Shown here: piece after piece, positions 9,844-10,314 of the stretch
Position numbering within the stretch: the first letter of the stretch is position 1
How the letters are laid out: every line of letters begins with the position of its first letter
Source: Podila epigama
Lineage: Eukaryota; Mortierellomycota; Mortierellomycetes; Mortierellales; Mortierellaceae
DNA: 10,314 nt
Direction of reading: 5' to 3'
Assembly (NCBI GenBank): GCA_015679605.1
Contig: JAAAVE010001094.1
Coordinates: 1 to 10,314, forward strand
Position numbers and translations under genes: made by a program
The notes under the pieces: model-generated
The model's database searches: none
What the model was told of the DNA's origin: nothing
Seen by the model: the letters and a program-made list of their open reading frames with translations, nothing else

Positions 9844-10314
9844 CTGAAAGGGGGGGTTGTACAGGAGAAAAAAGAAAGAAAAAAATCACGCGTCTTAGTC
9901 GTTTGGTTTGTTTCATGAATTCTTTTTTTAGAAGAGTTTTTTTTTTTTTCACAAGGTAGACTTCTGGATGTATCGACTTGGGACACCAAGGTGATAGAAT
10001 ACTCATGCCGAACAACAAAATGCGTTTCCTTCTCACACACCTCATTCGCAATGACACTCGTCAGAGATAGTGGAGAAATATGGGGTAGGAAAGAGATAAG
10101 CGGAAAAAGAATTCCCACGAAGACTATTTCTCTTGTATTCTTTCTTTTGCCATTCCCGAAAAGCAATCGTTTCAACATTACTCATGGGCAACAATGTTCA
10201 ATCTCAATTCCCCCTCATAGCAATGAGCCTCAATGACTTTTGACAAGAAAGGAAGAATAAGGATCGCGAACAAAAGCAAACACAAAACACAAAACACAAT
10301 AAATATACGGATAG
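9844..10314 (-). other. CHO2 5' region: probable first intron, leader and promoter
   Basis: Directly above the first secure CHO2 exon the minus strand shows a T/C-rich run ending in TTTCAG, an evident splice acceptor. A CTAAG (about 9895-9899) lies roughly 50 nt upstream of it as a possible branch site. Further up there is a C/T-rich block (10062-10101), and near the edge a TATATTTA (10300-10307) next to an ACAAAAC repeat (10281-10297). I see no other gene here. No UAS-INO-like element was found in this stretch. Confidence 0.5.
10003..10045 (-). other. Candidate first coding exon of CHO2 (tentative)
   Basis: An ATG at 10043-10045 opens 14 codons plus one base before a GTATTC donor at 10002. 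Splicing to the acceptor at 9844-9845 (TTTCAG, after a long pyrimidine tract) is in phase and would remove 159 nt, a normal intron size here. A C/T-rich stretch (10062-10101) just upstream on the minus strand resembles a fungal leader. Against it: the resulting N-terminus would be very short (about 15 residues before [10 protein letters not shown], against 30 or more in yeast Cho2) and the donor is weak. Alternatives are a GTGGGA donor near 10118 used with the ATG at 10185, an unspliced start at 10045, 10006 or 9916 in the same open frame, or a first exon right of the window. Confidence 0.3.

Overview
The window looks like nuclear DNA of a filamentous fungus, most likely an early-diverging one (Mucoromycota, Mucorales-like). 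The grounds are two large eukaryotic lipid-metabolism genes cut by many short GT-AG introns of about 70 to 190 nt, A/T homopolymer runs inside the introns, simple-sequence repeats in non-coding DNA, and protein motifs typical of fungal Neo1 and Cho2. The placement within fungi is inference from overall character; there is no rRNA or other marker to test it.

Both genes lie on the minus strand in tandem, so transcription runs from high to low coordinates. From right to left: (1) 9844-10314 is the 5' region of the CHO2-type gene, probably holding a first intron, a short first exon and leader or promoter sequence. (2) 6239-9843 carries seven clear exons of a phosphatidylethanolamine N-methyltransferase (CHO2), ending at a TAA stop at 6239-6241. 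(3) 5320-6238 is intergenic: the CHO2 3' flank and the promoter/leader of the next gene, with four tandem CCAAT boxes at 5410-5429. (4) 111-5319 carries ten exons of a NEO1-type P4-ATPase (phospholipid flippase), starting with a 195-residue low-complexity exon. An unusually long 813-nt repeat-rich first intron follows, then the conserved catalytic body. The gene runs off the left edge inside intron 10; the last membrane segments (rest of TM7 through TM10) are outside the window.

The two products act on the same lipid. Cho2 starts methylation of phosphatidylethanolamine (PE) towards phosphatidylcholine in the ER. Neo1-type P4-ATPases move PE and phosphatidylserine to the cytosolic leaflet of Golgi/endosomal membranes. 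Whether the linkage is functional or accidental cannot be told from one window. I see no mobile element, CRISPR, tRNA or rRNA. I also see no clearly new system: the points worth a second look are the long first intron of NEO1 with a possible internal start, the CCAAT array, a yeast-type inositol/choline response motif inside a CHO2 intron, and the ambiguous CHO2 N-terminus.
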